Part shown: one piece after another, positions 33,891 to 45,519 of the stretch
Layout: every line of letters begins with the position of its first letter
How positions within the stretch are numbered: the stretch's first letter is position 1
From: Hygrocybe punicea
Lineage: Eukaryota > Basidiomycota > Agaricomycetes > Agaricales > Hygrophoraceae
NCBI GenBank assembly: GCA_963556145.1
Contig: OY744465.1
Location: 1,798,001 to 1,862,000 of the forward strand
DNA: 64,000 nucleotides
Reading direction: 5' to 3'
Notes under the pieces: generated by a model
What the model was told of the DNA's origin: nothing
What the model saw: only the letters and a program-made list of their open reading frames with translations
Database searches by the model: none
Program-made: the position numbers and the translations under genes

Positions 33891-35419
33891 GGCAGGGAAT
33901 CACCCTGCCCTCGTCATATCGTTATTATTATTTTCTTTTGTATTATACAATAATATACATAGTGAGATGAGGGCAAGGTGATTCCCTGCCCTCGTCGTAT
34001 CATTATTTTTTTTATTTTGTACCTATTATATATAGTGAGATGAGGTCAGGAATATGACTCGCGTGTCACATGATTATTGAGACACAACATGTCACAAATG
34101 TGACGTAACGTTTGGACGGCCCAACGTGACATCACACTTTGTGACATGTGATCAACAAACACGTTGGAGTGGGCAGGGGAGCCCACTCAGGGTGTCATGG
34201 GGTGAACATCATGGTATGATAAGCTGAGTCTCTACTACAGTGTGATCTCTACTAAGTAGTCCTACGAACCGTGGGATCCTATCACGTGACCTCCTACTAC
34301 AACGTTAAGTCACATCAACAAATAAGTACAAGCCCATAAAACACGGTTGAGATTTTCTCCTTACCTCACAACCACCACTACCACTTTTGATGACACTGCA
34401 GGATCCTTGGTTATTGTACCGGGCAACAACCAGAGATTCTGGAGTGTCATAGTCTTAACTGGTAGGTGATTTCCTCAGGCTTTGTTGCTCACATCTGTTC
34501 ACTTCACAGGACTACTTGATTATTGTGGTATGTTCTTCTTTTTCACCGTCAGGTATCTTCTTTGGTATGTTTGCATCCAGATGAGTGATTAATTTGTATT
34601 ACCCCATTACTGACAGTATCTCTTGTTGAAGTTATCTGTTCAACTTGAATGAACATTGTGGCATCTCTGCGTGCCAACTGTTGGTGTCTGGTCCTCAGAA
34701 ATGAGTGCTTGTCACTGTACAGGTCTTCAGGAATGAAAGGGCGGGTGAATCCCCCTGATTTCCTTGCCGGGCAACCTACTTGTAGTGGGCCTGGTGGCAT
34801 CATTGAAAGTTGACCAGGTAAGTCTCATTATTACTTTTAAGCCTCCCTTTAGTGACATTGAGACCAGGTAATATTGTTAGTTTCGTTGATTTCAGTATCC
34901 ATTTTTGGTTATTTGTTCGCAAAATTTTTGTTAGTATTTTCTTTGTCAGTTAGTCTTGATCAAGAAGGAGAAGAGCTCCTCCTTTGAGATCAAGACTGAA
35001 TGGCGTTGGTGTCTTGCTTATTATCCTTTCAGAGGCATTTGTGACACAGTAGCAGTACTTGTTGTAATGTTAAGCTGTCAATGTCTTAGAAGGAATTTAT
35101 TGCATTTTATCGATGTAAACCCTAACCCTATGTCACAAGGTCAGCGGTATCATGGCTGGCCATTATATCTCTGGCACTGGTCAATCCATGACCCACAACT
35201 AGCCAAAGACCCATTAGGAACAGCCAACCAATGTGCCATGACCAGCCAATGTATTCTGAGTGTTGGCCAATGCATATCATGTTGACAGCTGATGTAATTA
35301 GAGCTGTGGCCATCCCAATGGAGCTGGAGCTTTGGCCAACCCAGGTGCTATGGCCATGTCATATAACCAAAGCTTTGGCCAACCCATGTTCCATGGCTAC
35401 ACCCAGTACAGTCAGCCAA

Positions 35420-36060
35420 TCCATGTCTCATGGCCAGCCAATAAACACACAGAGGTCAGCCAATCCATGTTCCATGGCCAGCCGAAATACCCAGACCATC
35501 GGCCAATCCATAGCCTAAATACCCAGACCTGTTGGCCAATCCATCTCCCATGGCCAGCCAAAATACCCAGACCATTCGGCCAACCCATGTTCCATGGCCA
35601 AGTGAAATACCGAGACTGGTCGGCCAATCCATGTTCCATGGCCAGCTGAAATACCCAGACCCATCGGCCAACCAATGTTCCATGGCCAACCAAAATACCC
35701 AGACCAGTCAGCCAATCCACTTCCCATGGCCAGTGGAAATACCTAGCCCGGTCAGCCAATCCATGTTCCATGGCCAGCCAAAAGACCTAGCCCGGTTGGC
35801 CAATCCATGAAAATACCCAGGGCAGTCGGCCAATCCATGTTCCATGGCCAGCCAAGATACCCAGACTGGTCGGCCAATCCACATTCCATGGCCAGCCGAA
35901 ACACCCAGACAAGTTGGCCAATCCATGTTCCATGGCCAGCCAAGATACCTAGCCCGGTCGGCCAATCCATGTTCCATGACCAGCCAAGATACCCAGACCG
36001 GTCGGCCAATCCATCTCCCATGGCCAGCCAATATATCCTTCTGCTTCGGCCAACCCATGC
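35420..36060. repeat. 44-bp tandem repeat, inverted copy
   Basis: Reverse-complement version of the array at 27788-28430, with CCAATCCATGTTCCATGGCC as the recurring block. Unit order and sequence differ in detail between the arms, so the arrays have changed independently. Confidence 0.85.
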
Positions 36061-36620
36061 TTCTCCGAACATGGAACCCTCGGCCAAGCCATCTGCCCTG
36101 GAGAAAGATATTGGTCAGCCAAGATAAGCCAGCCCACTTGGAGTGGGAATTGTCCATCTCGGCTGATCCATGTATCATGGGAAAGATACGCTGAAAGGGC
36201 TCAACATGAACAAATCCCAAAGTATTTTGAACTCTTAAAAAATCCAACCAATTTACTTTCCACAATCATGTTCAGTTAATCTGAGCTCTTGTTGTGTCAT
36301 TATTCACCATATGGGTTTGGCTGATTAAATATTGGTATTTCATCTGTAACTGTCTTAGCACTAATTATTTTTAGGATATAATTACAGGAGCAGCTAGCTC
36401 TGATTGAATAGATAGGTTTTCCTTCTACAACCACCCAAATCTATTCAGTGTGTCATGAGATAACACATAAAATTCTGTCAAGTCCTTATATTTTCCTAAT
36501 ACGTCAAAAATCCGTGCTGCAAAGATTTGAAACTCAGAGTCAAATGCCGTGCGGCATCAGGCCTGCGCCACACTTGACTTTTTTCTCTGTTTCCACATAT
36601 TTATGAAAACAGCTGTAAAT

Positions 36621-36793
36621 CTCTGGGCATCTTGACTGATAATATTTAGGCCCACTTTATCCTCAATGGCCAGGAAGTATGGGCAACAGAAGATGGAAAC
36701 TTCAATGCCATTGAATTTTTTAAGAATGTTGTTGAGCTGTTCGACAATCCAGAATGGAGTAAATCCACTCTTGAGTGATGGGACAAGTAGCAC
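36621..36793 (-). CDS. Short open frame beside the palindrome, unidentified
   Basis: The minus-strand frame SGFTPFWIVEQLNNILKKFN then VSIFCCPYFLAIEDK looks protein-like and runs into the palindrome end (stop at 36557). It may be the truncated exon of a gene broken by the palindrome. I do not recognise it. Confidence 0.25.
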
Positions 36794-36822
36794 TACTGAC
36801 TCGTTGTGATGGCGAGTAGGGT

Positions 36823-37509
36823 TGTAGATCCGAATGGGAATCTACTGTGAAGGGTGATCAGCTAATAGAAGTGATCAAAGGAGTGGCAAGTAGAGAATCC
36901 GAGGTCACGCAAGTGGGAACCGGAGAGGATTGGACCTATCCAATCGGTCGGGTTGGTTTCCGATTGGTCGGGTTGGTTTCCGATTGGTCGGGTTGGTTTC
37001 TGGATTGATTTGGGTGTCGGATCTGGTTGGGTCGTGGAGTTGACGGAAAGTTTTTAGGTAGAGTAAAGGCGGGTTTGTTACGGGATAAAGGAAAGTGGTG
37101 AGAGACTTAGTATGAAAGGGTTTTGTGCGTTTTGGGGTGAAGAGTCAACTTGTATTATTGGTACATCTATCTCTACATTTTATAGTACTTAAACAAGGTG
37201 GTGCTCTGCACAGGCCAGTTAGGAGAAGAGGCAGTAAACGTCAAATCTACTGAAACATATCAACCCGATCAGTGTCTCTACGAAATGTGATAGGAACTGT
37301 AGTATAGGAGTGAACTGGTGTTGATGATCGTCGTGATGAGAACGTATACAATCGGGTTGAGTGTCGCACTGTGTTACGGATCAGATCCGGATCCGGGTTT
37401 GGTGGATTTTGGAACGTATTTCAATCGGGTTCATTATAGGTCTTTGTGCGGATTTGGGTTGTGTCGTATATGTCAGGTTTTCGTGTATAGAGGGACCCTA
37501 CCCTCTACA
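36823..37509 (+). repeat. Possible solo LTR
   Basis: The interval starts TGTAGATCCGAATGGG and ends CCCTACCCTCTACA, so it has TG...CA-type inverted ends. Inside are three copies of a 22-bp TTGGTCGGGTTGGTTTCC unit (36945-37010) and a TTTTATAG box near 37180 that could be a TATA element. I see no convincing 5-bp target duplication, so the call is tentative. Confidence 0.3.
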
Positions 37510-38364
37510 TCGTTGTATTTATCCTGACCAATTGTCATGATTCAGTCAAGTTCTCAGATTGAAATCACATCAAAGAGGCAGTCGCGCCATTTGTCAAGCT
37601 AATGCTAGGTCTGGTACTGCAATGTTGGCTGCTCAACATGCTGCCCATTGTGGTGCATGATAATTTTCTAGGTCACTTTTCCACTGTGTCTGCCATTCTC
37701 AGTATCAATACCCCACTCATTTCATGCATAAAAGCTTTCTTATCGACATCCTGCTCTGTCACTCTCTGAACTTTGTCACTTGCCAAACTTTGTTGCTCTC
37801 CTATACAATTTGCTCTCCAGAATGTCTCATTTGGCTCCCTTGTTGAGTCTGTCCTGTTGTGTGCTGTGTATGTACTCGGATTCATGTTTTACTGGCAATA
37901 AGAACAGTTATGTTATAATACTGTTGGAATACATGAGAATGGTCTATCCTCTGACATGAGCCAGCAGTGCTGAGCTGTGCTTCCATGCACTGCCAAGGTA
38001 ACCCTAGTCTGATGGCTCTCTTGCATGAGTGTGGCCGGTCTGGAGGCCCTCTTGGATGACACTGGCCATTATGCTGGCCTCCTTGGAATATTCTGCCTCT
38101 CTGACCAAGGTCTTGGATTCCCCTTGGAATATGCCGGACAATCTGATGGCCTCTTGGTTTAGACAGCCCTTATGGTCTGACTTGGCATAAAAGGCAGAGT
38201 CTTGCAAACCTAGACCTGTCCCTTGCCAGAGGTGGTCCCATTCTGGCAAGCTTTCCAAGCAAGGTAGACTTTGTATTTCTTCACATGTACTTATAAGAAT
38301 TTTTGACTTTCACTGATGGTGCTACATGTACATCAGTATCAGGACAATTCTGAATCCACATGTC
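37510..38364. other. No gene or repeat recognised
   Basis: Contains imperfect TGGCCTCTTGG-type short repeats at 38020-38180 but no frame that I can assign. Confidence 0.3.
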
Positions 38365-38532
38365 ATATTTAAAACTCCGTAATCTTATCCTCTTGACCCT
38401 CTTCAATACTGCTTGCACAAAATGTTTGTAAACAAAGTCAGCCACATTTTGTTAAGGATGTGTTTACTAACATTTTGTCCAAGCCATTGTAGAGAGGGTC
38501 GAGGGGAACAAGGTTAGCAGTCTTTGAAATTT
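38365..38532. repeat. Small foldback related to the ends of the 39154-47349 element
   Basis: Arms 38367-38435 and 38461-38532 are imperfect inverted repeats with a 25-nt loop. Each arm contains a GACCCTC block followed by GCTTG and ACAAAATGTT with TAAACA. These resemble, in order, the inner terminal repeat of the large element beginning 600 bp to the right (GACCTCC, GGCTTGAAG, AAACATTT, TAAACAAA). It looks like a miniature element of the same family. Confidence 0.5.
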
Positions 38533-39293
38533 TAGTCAAGTTTTGGAATCTTCTGCCCTGGTACTACACGCCTATTTGTGCTAAGCCCTGATCCAGGGAT
38601 TTTTTCCACAGCCCTGGTCTAGGGCTAGAAATTGGCTTTTTCCATGCCATGGATGTTATGTCTGTTCCGGGCTTCAAATTTATCCCTGTTTTCGCACTGA
38701 GTCAACCCCAGTCCAAGAGGGTCCTGGCCTGGGTTTAGCACTAGCTAATGCCCTTTTCAACATTTTGCAGTATAATAGCTTCTTCAATTAATCATAGCTT
38801 CCTCAATTCATCAAATACTTCATGAAACCATATATCATTGTGGAATAGCTACTCTATGACATGAAGAATGTAAAAAGTAAAGTACATGAAAGGGGGATCA
38901 CAATGGTGGAAGCCAATATAAACAGGGTGACACTCACAGACAGGGCAGGGGAGGACTAACAGCTCAGGGCTTCATGACTGCAGCCAAAGAGGGGAGAGGG
39001 TCAAAAGAGAGAGAAGTTACAAGTTGGTGTTGAGAGGAGAGCAGATGGTGGTTGAAGGGAAAGGAATGAACATTGACAAACAATGGCAAAGGATGGACTT
39101 AGAACATTTTCAAATTTGCTGTCTTACATAATCCAAGCCACCAGAAAGCCCAGGCTCCTGCCAAGCCTTGCTGAGGGGGTGAGGGCGGATTCCCAGTGTA
39201 TAGCTACTGTAGGCAAGTTCCAAGAATCTGGGTTGGCAACAAATTTAATTTTAAAGTCCGTACTCTTAATCCCTTGACCTCCTCAGCAGTGGC

Positions 39294-42034
39294 TTGAAGA
39301 AAACATTTATAAACAAACGCTCCATAGGCTTACATATACCGGGTGATACTTATCCTCCCCAATTTAGACATACCTGCTCTGGTTTCCCTATGCTCAATAA
39401 ACATGCTCTTCACACCATTATCAGCTGCTTCTCTCAGTGCAACACCACAATCACTGAATTTATAAGAGCCTTCATAGCAGACAGCACTCTACAACAACAC
39501 AGCCTCTTCCTTGACATCATTGACAACTTAAATGAGTTGATCACTACGCTCTCCAAACACCCCAGCTTGCACCAACAAATCAAACAGTGGGCCCACAATC
39601 TTGTCAACAGTTCCCATATCAAGTCCATACAGGAGTTGTCCCATGTATGCAATGGATGGCATTTCAATGCCCTGCATGCCTCTGTGCATCAAATCAATGA
39701 CTTCCAGATTGAGGACATGGCTCAGGACATCAAGGTTTCAGCACCAACTTTATAGACGGCCGTATACACACTCCTTTCCACAGAAACCATGCCACTTCAG
39801 CATCAGCACTCTTGAGACTCCATGGATGAGATACGCAGGGCAGAAGATGATGAATATGAGCCTGAATTCTAGAAGCCCTTCAGTGATGAGGACAGTCCTC
39901 AAAACACTCAAGATCCAAATCCAGAAGCACCACATCCCTGGCACAAATGGAACCAGGCAGAATGCCGGGAGGCTATATGGACTGTTGTGAGTGCACCTGA
40001 GGTTAATTGAAACAGCATCCCATGACACTACACACAGAAGGCAACTATGATAATCAGTATCATGTTGCAAGGCATGAATCAAAAAAGCAATCTCCTCCAG
40101 AGCGTCTTCGGGATCTTCCTACACTTGTGTAATATTCCACAGAAGGTTATCCAGTCCCTTGCTCATATGGGTGTGTCTATTTCCATAGATTCTATACACA
40201 AGAGTGTCCAATCCTTATCCAATGAAACATATGACACCGTACATCAAATGGGGTGGTCACTTCTCATTGGTCATGCTTATGACAACTTTGATATTGACCT
40301 CAAGAGTAATCTACCCACAATTGAAAAAGATGGCAGTGGCCTCGTTCATATGACATCCGGCACCCTCATTGCTTTGGACCATGGGGTGAAGACTGAGCAT
40401 CTGAAGTGCTCAGAGGAACTATGGTGCAGGTCACCTCTCAATCCTCTCATCGACATACACCGACTTGCCCCTGCACAATCCATCTTCGACTTCTTTTCCC
40501 TGCATCCTGAAACAGCTCATCCATCAGGTCTGTTGCAACATCAACGGTTCAACACATGGATGTTCTACCATGACCTATGGACCTATGGACCTCTTTACTT
40601 TCACAACATTCAGCCCGCTGTCAGCCTGCCTGAGATGATTGAGCCAATACCAGTTGTCAAAATGCACCATGTTCCTGCTCAAGCCATGGACATAAACCAG
40701 TCAAAAGTATCTGGAAACATTCAGGCCATCTAGGAGTTAATGCGGCAAGGAGGCATTGGAGATCCTACTGCAGATGGTGCCAATCCAGATATTGTTGACA
40801 TCCAAGAACATGTTGTCATATTCTATGGGGACCTGGGCACATCAGGGCAAGTTGATGCTCTCCTGAACTGCTGCTCTTTGGAGAAAACCTCTACAGCACA
40901 ATTCCAGTTTCTTATATTCATTTTCGGTCTTTTCCACTTCAAGATGGCCTGTACAGAGGCTCTCTCTGGCGAATTTTCATTGAAGAAAAACTCAGTCGAG
41001 ACGATCGCAACAGCTTGATGAGGTTTTTAGCACAACATCGGGGACACAAGACAGGTAAATTTGGGTCCAAGCCAGGTTTTCATCGCATGCACAAAGTAAT
41101 TTGCCAGGATGGTGTTGCACTTCGCTTGGATGCCCAGAGAACAGAGCTGCAGAAGTGTAACAAGGCTTGGGTCAGCCTGGAACAGTTTGCACAATCTCAG
41201 CCCACCAACGCATACCTTCAATCAGTCGCCAACTCACTTGCTCTGACATATGTTGCCAGTTCAGGGCCTGATGTCAACATCAATGAACTGCGCCAGCACC
41301 CTGGCCATTTGTGTGACGCACAGCACGAGAATGTCCTCCTCATGCATAAGTTTTTCCTTCTCTATGAGGCGACTTCACATGCAATGAATTATGGCGACAT
41401 CGGACACCTCGAGACATTATTTCCTCCATGGATTGCCATTTTCAAGGCCACAGGCAAGCATAAATATGCAGCTTACTTGACAAGGCTTGCTTCTCAATGA
41501 GATTCACTGGACATACCCTAAGGACCTCAGGTGAGTACATTGGTCTGGGCTTATGATGTCGTTGTGCTGATCACACACAGCTGTGCCATTCGGTACAATA
41601 TGCTTGTTAATCCTACCAGCAAGGAGGGCACTTTTTGGGCACCCGACTGGGTGCAAGAACACAACAATCTCAAAACCAAAGTCACTTTTGGAGGGAGTTA
41701 TGTGAACTACACAAAGCAGAGGGTCCTCAATGAGTCTGCATTGATTGATGTGTACTGTAGCTGTCATGTTAACATTGAGCATAATTTATTGCTCGGCGGG
41801 CTGACCACTCAGCACACCCCTCCAGATCTCACAAAAACCTACAGGGTTTTGGCCCAATACATGCTTATGCACAAGACAAATGGGACTGTCCCTGGGTGCA
41901 AGTCTGCTTACAAAATACTTGACACAATCTCAGATGGACTATCATTGCTTGCAAATAAGGATGGCAGTATAGAAGGCAGGGATGATACATTAGATGAAGT
42001 CATTGAGGATGGAGACATCATGGCCAAATTTTAG
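39294..42034 (+). pseudogene. DUF6589 protein gene, decayed
   Basis: Plus-strand segments in order: 39294-39755 (NELITTLSKHPSLHQQIKQW, the helical N-domain), 40047-40733 (GHAYDNFDIDLKSNL, HRLAPAQSIFDFFSLHP, then VSLPEMIEPIPV), 40740-41018 (VDIQEHVVIFYGDLGTSGQV, FGLFHFKMACTEA), 41015-41500 (KPGFHRMHKVICQDGVALRL, ENVLLMHKFFLLYEATSHAM, PPWIAIFKATGKHKYA) and 41575-42034 (RYNMLVNPTSKEGTFW). This is the order of conserved blocks that I remember for DUF6589. A TAG at 40731 splits the first two core segments, a one-base frame slip lies near 41490, and a GTGAGT...CACACAG intron near 41530-41580 is intact. The catalytic role is unknown; my inference is that it is the transposase-like protein of this element. 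Confidence 0.7.
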
Positions 42035-42914
42035 ATAATGACTACACGTAGAAATTTTCGGGAGGAACAACTGTAGGGCCCTTCAATAGAGGCACATTGA
42101 CAGACACGCGAATTGTTGTCGAGAGTTCGGTAGCTGCAAATCTGTGAGACTTAGTTGAATGTAAGTGTTGTGATACTCACCTTGAGTCTGGTGCGGCATG
42201 GCAATGAAAGGGTTGACATTTTCGTCATTCAGAAGCAGAGCGTTCTGGATGCGAGTCAGATGCAAAGGACATTTCTGACAATTGTTAGCTGTACCGCTGA
42301 AATGAGCAATACACTGGCCGCTGAGAAGGGAGGGTCTTACCGATGTGGCCCTCCATCTTACAAGTTCTGCACCGATTGTGACACCTCTGGTTTTCATCTT
42401 GGAGAGGCTGCATTCGAGACTGTAGTGGCGTGGAAATAGTCAGTGGAGCAGTGGGCAGTGAATGGGTTTTCATGAGGGCCAGTATCTCCTCCACAAACTC
42501 AGTTGCCCAAATCCACCGTGTCTCTTATGACAGAGTCTCCACTGTGTTGATTTTCCCACAGTGCGTGCAGTCAACCAGGCATTGAAGGACCTCATCCGAC
42601 ATAACCAGACTGGGTCCCATCATGTTGAGCACCACCAGTCCGAACTTTCTAACTGTTTTGTTGATGCGAAATCGATGAAGTGCCGTGGTCAGTGCTAGAT
42701 CGTGTTGATTGGCGTCATAGGGTGTCAGACAAGACCAGGGTAGAGGTTTGTTGGGATGAAGGCTTGGGTCAACAGGTGCAAAATCCATAAAGGCACTTGG
42801 CAGGCAGCCCTTGCAGCAGACGACTGGTTTGAGGTAGACACAATGCAGACAGCCAGTAGGCAAGTCAGGGCAACATGCCTTGTGGTCAGACTCTGTATTG
42901 GTGTATGTAAATGT

Positions 42915-43069
42915 TGTGGTAGGGAGATCTGGTAGATCACGTGACCTTCCCACGGTTGGATTCAGTAGATAGCTCTGTTTGGTAGTCAGTAGGATTAGGA
43001 TTGATCTTAGTGACTCGAGCTTAGCGATTGAGCTAGAGGACTCCCTGCTAGCCCATCGGCACCTCTCCA
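42915..43069 (+). repeat. Left LTR, 155 bp
   Basis: Identical to 45365-45519. Contains GATCACGTGACC and a TGTTTGGTAGTCAG block also seen in diverged form in the solo LTR at 53671-53815. Confidence 0.85.
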
Positions 43070-43332
43070 TCGTGGTGATGAGAGCGTGATTCGACCTTTA
43101 ACACGCCTGCTCCTGCTTTCTTGTTGCATCCCAAGTCTCTTTGGTGCTTTTGTCTCAGTATCTTAGTGTCTCAGCGTCCAACGTCTTAGCGTTTCAGTGA
43201 TTTTGCGTTCCCGCGTTTTGCGTCTTTGCCTCTCTGCGTCTCTAAGGTTTCGTGCCTGCGTCTCCGCGTTTTACACCCTGCGTCCTCGCGTTTCACATTT
43301 GCATCCCAGCTCTCTTACTTTTCGCAATCGAC

Positions 43333-45201
43333 ATGCCAGGCCCCAGCAACAAAAAAGCTGCTACAAAGAAAGCAAAAGCCGCACACCATGTCAAGCCAAC
43401 TCGAGCTACCACACTTAGCGAATCGACTACGATAGACAAATACACGGTCGAATATAAAGATAACATCCGCAAAGCTGCCGTCAACGAGTTCGATGCTTCA
43501 TTCGACAAGGCCAATGCCTTAAAAGAATTTTTCGAGATCGCATTTGCTCTTGGACAATTGACAACAGCCGAACAAGCATCCAAAAGAGCCGTGAAAGCAG
43601 ATGAAGACCAACGAAGAGCCTACGACAATGGCCGATTGGTAGGATACGAAGCAGGGTATGAGGATGGCAAGGACTTTGGCCAATACGACGGCTATACCGA
43701 AGGGTACAACGATGGCTGTTCGGATGCAGCCTGCCAATCGCCTGACACCGCGCAAACCAGCACACCGCTAGTGAAAATATCAGCAACAACACAAACGGAA
43801 CCGCCAACCCAACATAATCGGCCCATCTACGCATCCACGTCGACCCAAACAGCACTCGCCTACACTGCTACAAGCATACAGACAACGCTGTCCATCGGCT
43901 CAGCCGCAACCAGAACCCCAGCTCACCCGCTCACTCCGAAAACGACACACCACACGTCGACCCAGACAGAACCGTCCATCCACGCGTCTGCGTCAACGAC
44001 GCCGCAAGTCTACATATCACCGGCCCCCACCTGTGCCCCCACACCGAAAACTACGCGCCACGCGTCAAAGTCAGCCCAAACGACCCCACACACCTTCGTG
44101 TTCGCGTCAGTACAAACGGACGAGCCGCAAGCGCATCCACCGGCACCCAGTGCACATAAGAACGCTCACACGGCCCCACGCGCACGTGGAAACGCGTCTC
44201 AGCAAGCTCCAGCTTACCCACCCTCGCCAAAAACGACCCCCACTGCACCAGGACGTGCCACGTCATCAGAACCACCGCGTATCGAAGTACCAGCCCACAC
44301 ACACGCGACGAGAACGGCCCCACACGTCCCAGCACATTCCCCGTCGCCCAACACTGAACGCGACGCCTTCCATGTCCCAATGCCCACCCAAACGGCCCCG
44401 TTCACGCACAGAAACGCGTCCCAGCGTGTCCCAACAAGCCCACCCGCTCAAGAATCAACACCCCCGCTACAAAACGCGTCCATACGCGTCTCAGACCGTG
44501 AATCCACCATGCCGGCACCAGTGCCCAGTCAGTCCACGCCCACGCAAGCCCAAAGACACGACGTCGCCGTCCAGACGTCGCCAATGCGACCCCCAAAGCC
44601 AAGCGACGTCGAAACACGAACCGGCGTGTACGCGAACGAAAGGAATGAGAGGGAAGGAGACAGCACGAAGAAAGAGGAGACAACGACACCAAGAGGAGGC
44701 GAGACGAGCGAGGCCGCCCCAAAGACGAACGGGGGCATGCGCCGAGGCGACGACGAGACGGACCAAGAGGAGACCGTGGACGGCTCCGTTCGTGTGCCCA
44801 ACCCCGCCCCAACGTCTACGCCAGCACAACCTACGCGGTTCAACTGGGCTGAAGACGCCGCGACGATCCCACTTCGCCCCGTTTTCCCAGCCAAATACCC
44901 ACCTCGCGACCTTTCAGGACTCTTCTCCGACAACCGACGGCCCTTCGCCACCCTTCAACGTTGTATTCGACAACGCCACGCACGCCCTCGAGCTCGCTGC
45001 ATATACACAAGACCACCTGGTCCAGCATTCACACGATCCCACCCATCTGGCATCGCACCTGGCCGACCCATCTTCATGAAGCCTTTCCACACGACATACC
45101 CAACTGCCCCGAGATCTACCTGTCTCGACTGGGACCAGGACCCTCGTCTCTCAGACTTGAGTAGAGCTCTCCAGGCCCTAGGTTGGAAGAAGCCAAGATA
45201 G
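43333..45201 (+). CDS. Gag-like ORF of the LTR element, 622 aa
   Basis: The first in-frame ATG is at 43333 (MPGPSNKKAATKKAK), after a pyrimidine-rich GCGTTT/TCTCTGCGTCT leader. Residues 30-110 form a helical segment. A glycine/tyrosine repeat follows (GYEAGYEDGKDFGQYDGYTE). The middle 350 residues are disordered, with degenerate TPKTTxHxSTQTxP-type units. The C-terminus has FNWAEDAATIPL, YPPRDLSGLFS, and LDWDQDPRLSDLSRALQALG. I recall the last two blocks in many uncharacterised mushroom proteins, which suggests that they are products of this LTR family. No zinc knuckle, protease or polymerase motif is visible. An overlapping +1 frame (44033-45079) stays open because of base composition. A particle-forming role is inference. 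Confidence 0.65.
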   Translation: MPGPSNKKAATKKAKAAHHVKPTRATTLSESTTIDKYTVEYKDNIRKAAVNEFDASFDKANALKEFFEIAFALGQLTTAEQASKRAVKADEDQRRAYDNGRLVGYEAGYEDGKDFGQYDGYTEGYNDGCSDAACQSPDTAQTSTPLVKISATTQTEPPTQHNRPIYASTSTQTALAYTATSIQTTLSIGSAATRTPAHPLTPKTTHHTSTQTEPSIHASASTTPQVYISPAPTCAPTPKTTRHASKSAQTTPHTFVFASVQTDEPQAHPPAPSAHKNAHTAPRARGNASQQAPAYPPSPKTTPTAPGRATSSEPPRIEVPAHTHATRTAPHVPAHSPSPNTERDAFHVPMPTQTAPFTHRNASQRVPTSPPAQESTPPLQNASIRVSDRESTMPAPVPSQSTPTQAQRHDVAVQTSPMRPPKPSDVETRTGVYANERNEREGDSTKKEETTTPRGGETSEAAPKTNGGMRRGDDETDQEETVDGSVRVPNPAPTSTPAQPTRFNWAEDAATIPLRPVFPAKYPPRDLSGLFSDNRRPFATLQRCIRQRHARPRARCIYTRPPGPAFTRSHPSGIAPGRPIFMKPFHTTYPTAPRSTCLDWDQDPRLSDLSRALQALGWKKPR

Positions 45202-45364
45202 GCATTTTTAATATTCTTCTTTTTTCCCATTGCTTTCCCTATATGACTCTTGTCCATTTCTTTTCCATTTTTGTTATTCCTTTCCATCTCTCTTCTTGTC
45301 TTTCTGTCTCCCTCTTTTCTCTTTCGCTGGCAGCGGGGACGCTGCCATTTTTGAGGAGGGGACA

Positions 45365-45519
45365 TGTGGTAGGGAGATCTGGTAGATCACGTGACCTTCC
45401 CACGGTTGGATTCAGTAGATAGCTCTGTTTGGTAGTCAGTAGGATTAGGATTGATCTTAGTGACTCGAGCTTAGCGATTGAGCTAGAGGACTCCCTGCTA
45501 GCCCATCGGCACCTCTCCA
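45365..45519 (+). repeat. Right LTR, 155 bp
   Basis: Identical to 42915-43069 and preceded by a polypurine tract. A stem-loop GGCAGC-GGGGAC-GCTGCC lies just upstream (45330-45347). Confidence 0.85.

Larger units (their letters stand above)
27099..36620. repeat. Giant palindrome, arms of about 4.9 and 4.3 kb
   Basis: The left arm 27099-31985 and right arm 32306-36620 are reverse complements through most of their length. Matching landmarks are ATTTACAGCTGTTTTCA at 27099 against its complement ending at 36620, AGAGCTAGCTGCTCCTGTAA near 27320 against 36390, the GTGCCAACTGTTGGTGTCTG region near 29310 against 34680, and TAGTAGTCCAGGAAATGTG at 31961 against 32312-32330. Arm lengths differ through repeat copy number and a foldback present only on the left (29427-29801). 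The arms hold no recognisable gene. The palindrome interrupts the DUF6698-like gene on its left; the right flank is different sequence. Confidence 0.85.
42915..45519 (+). mobile_element. 2.6-kb LTR element with identical 155-bp LTRs and one ORF
   Basis: The 155-bp direct repeats at 42915-43069 and 45365-45519 show no difference that I can see. They begin TGTGGTAGGGAG and end ACCTCTCCA. The purine tract TTGAGGAGGGGACA lies directly before the right repeat, as a polypurine tract should in a plus-strand element. TGGTGATGAG just after the left repeat is a possible primer site. Flanking 5-mers are AATGT (42910-42914) and AACGT (45519-45523), differing by one CpG transition. There is one long ORF (43333-45201) and no room for reverse transcriptase, so it is non-autonomous. 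It interrupts the RecQ-like helicase pseudogene, in the opposite orientation to that gene. Confidence 0.8.

Noticed and set aside
44033..45079. 348-codon +1 frame overlapping the LTR-element ORF
   Set aside because: Composition is Arg/Pro/His from the shifted reading of a low-complexity Thr/Pro/Ala-rich gene. The main frame has the conserved C-terminal blocks.
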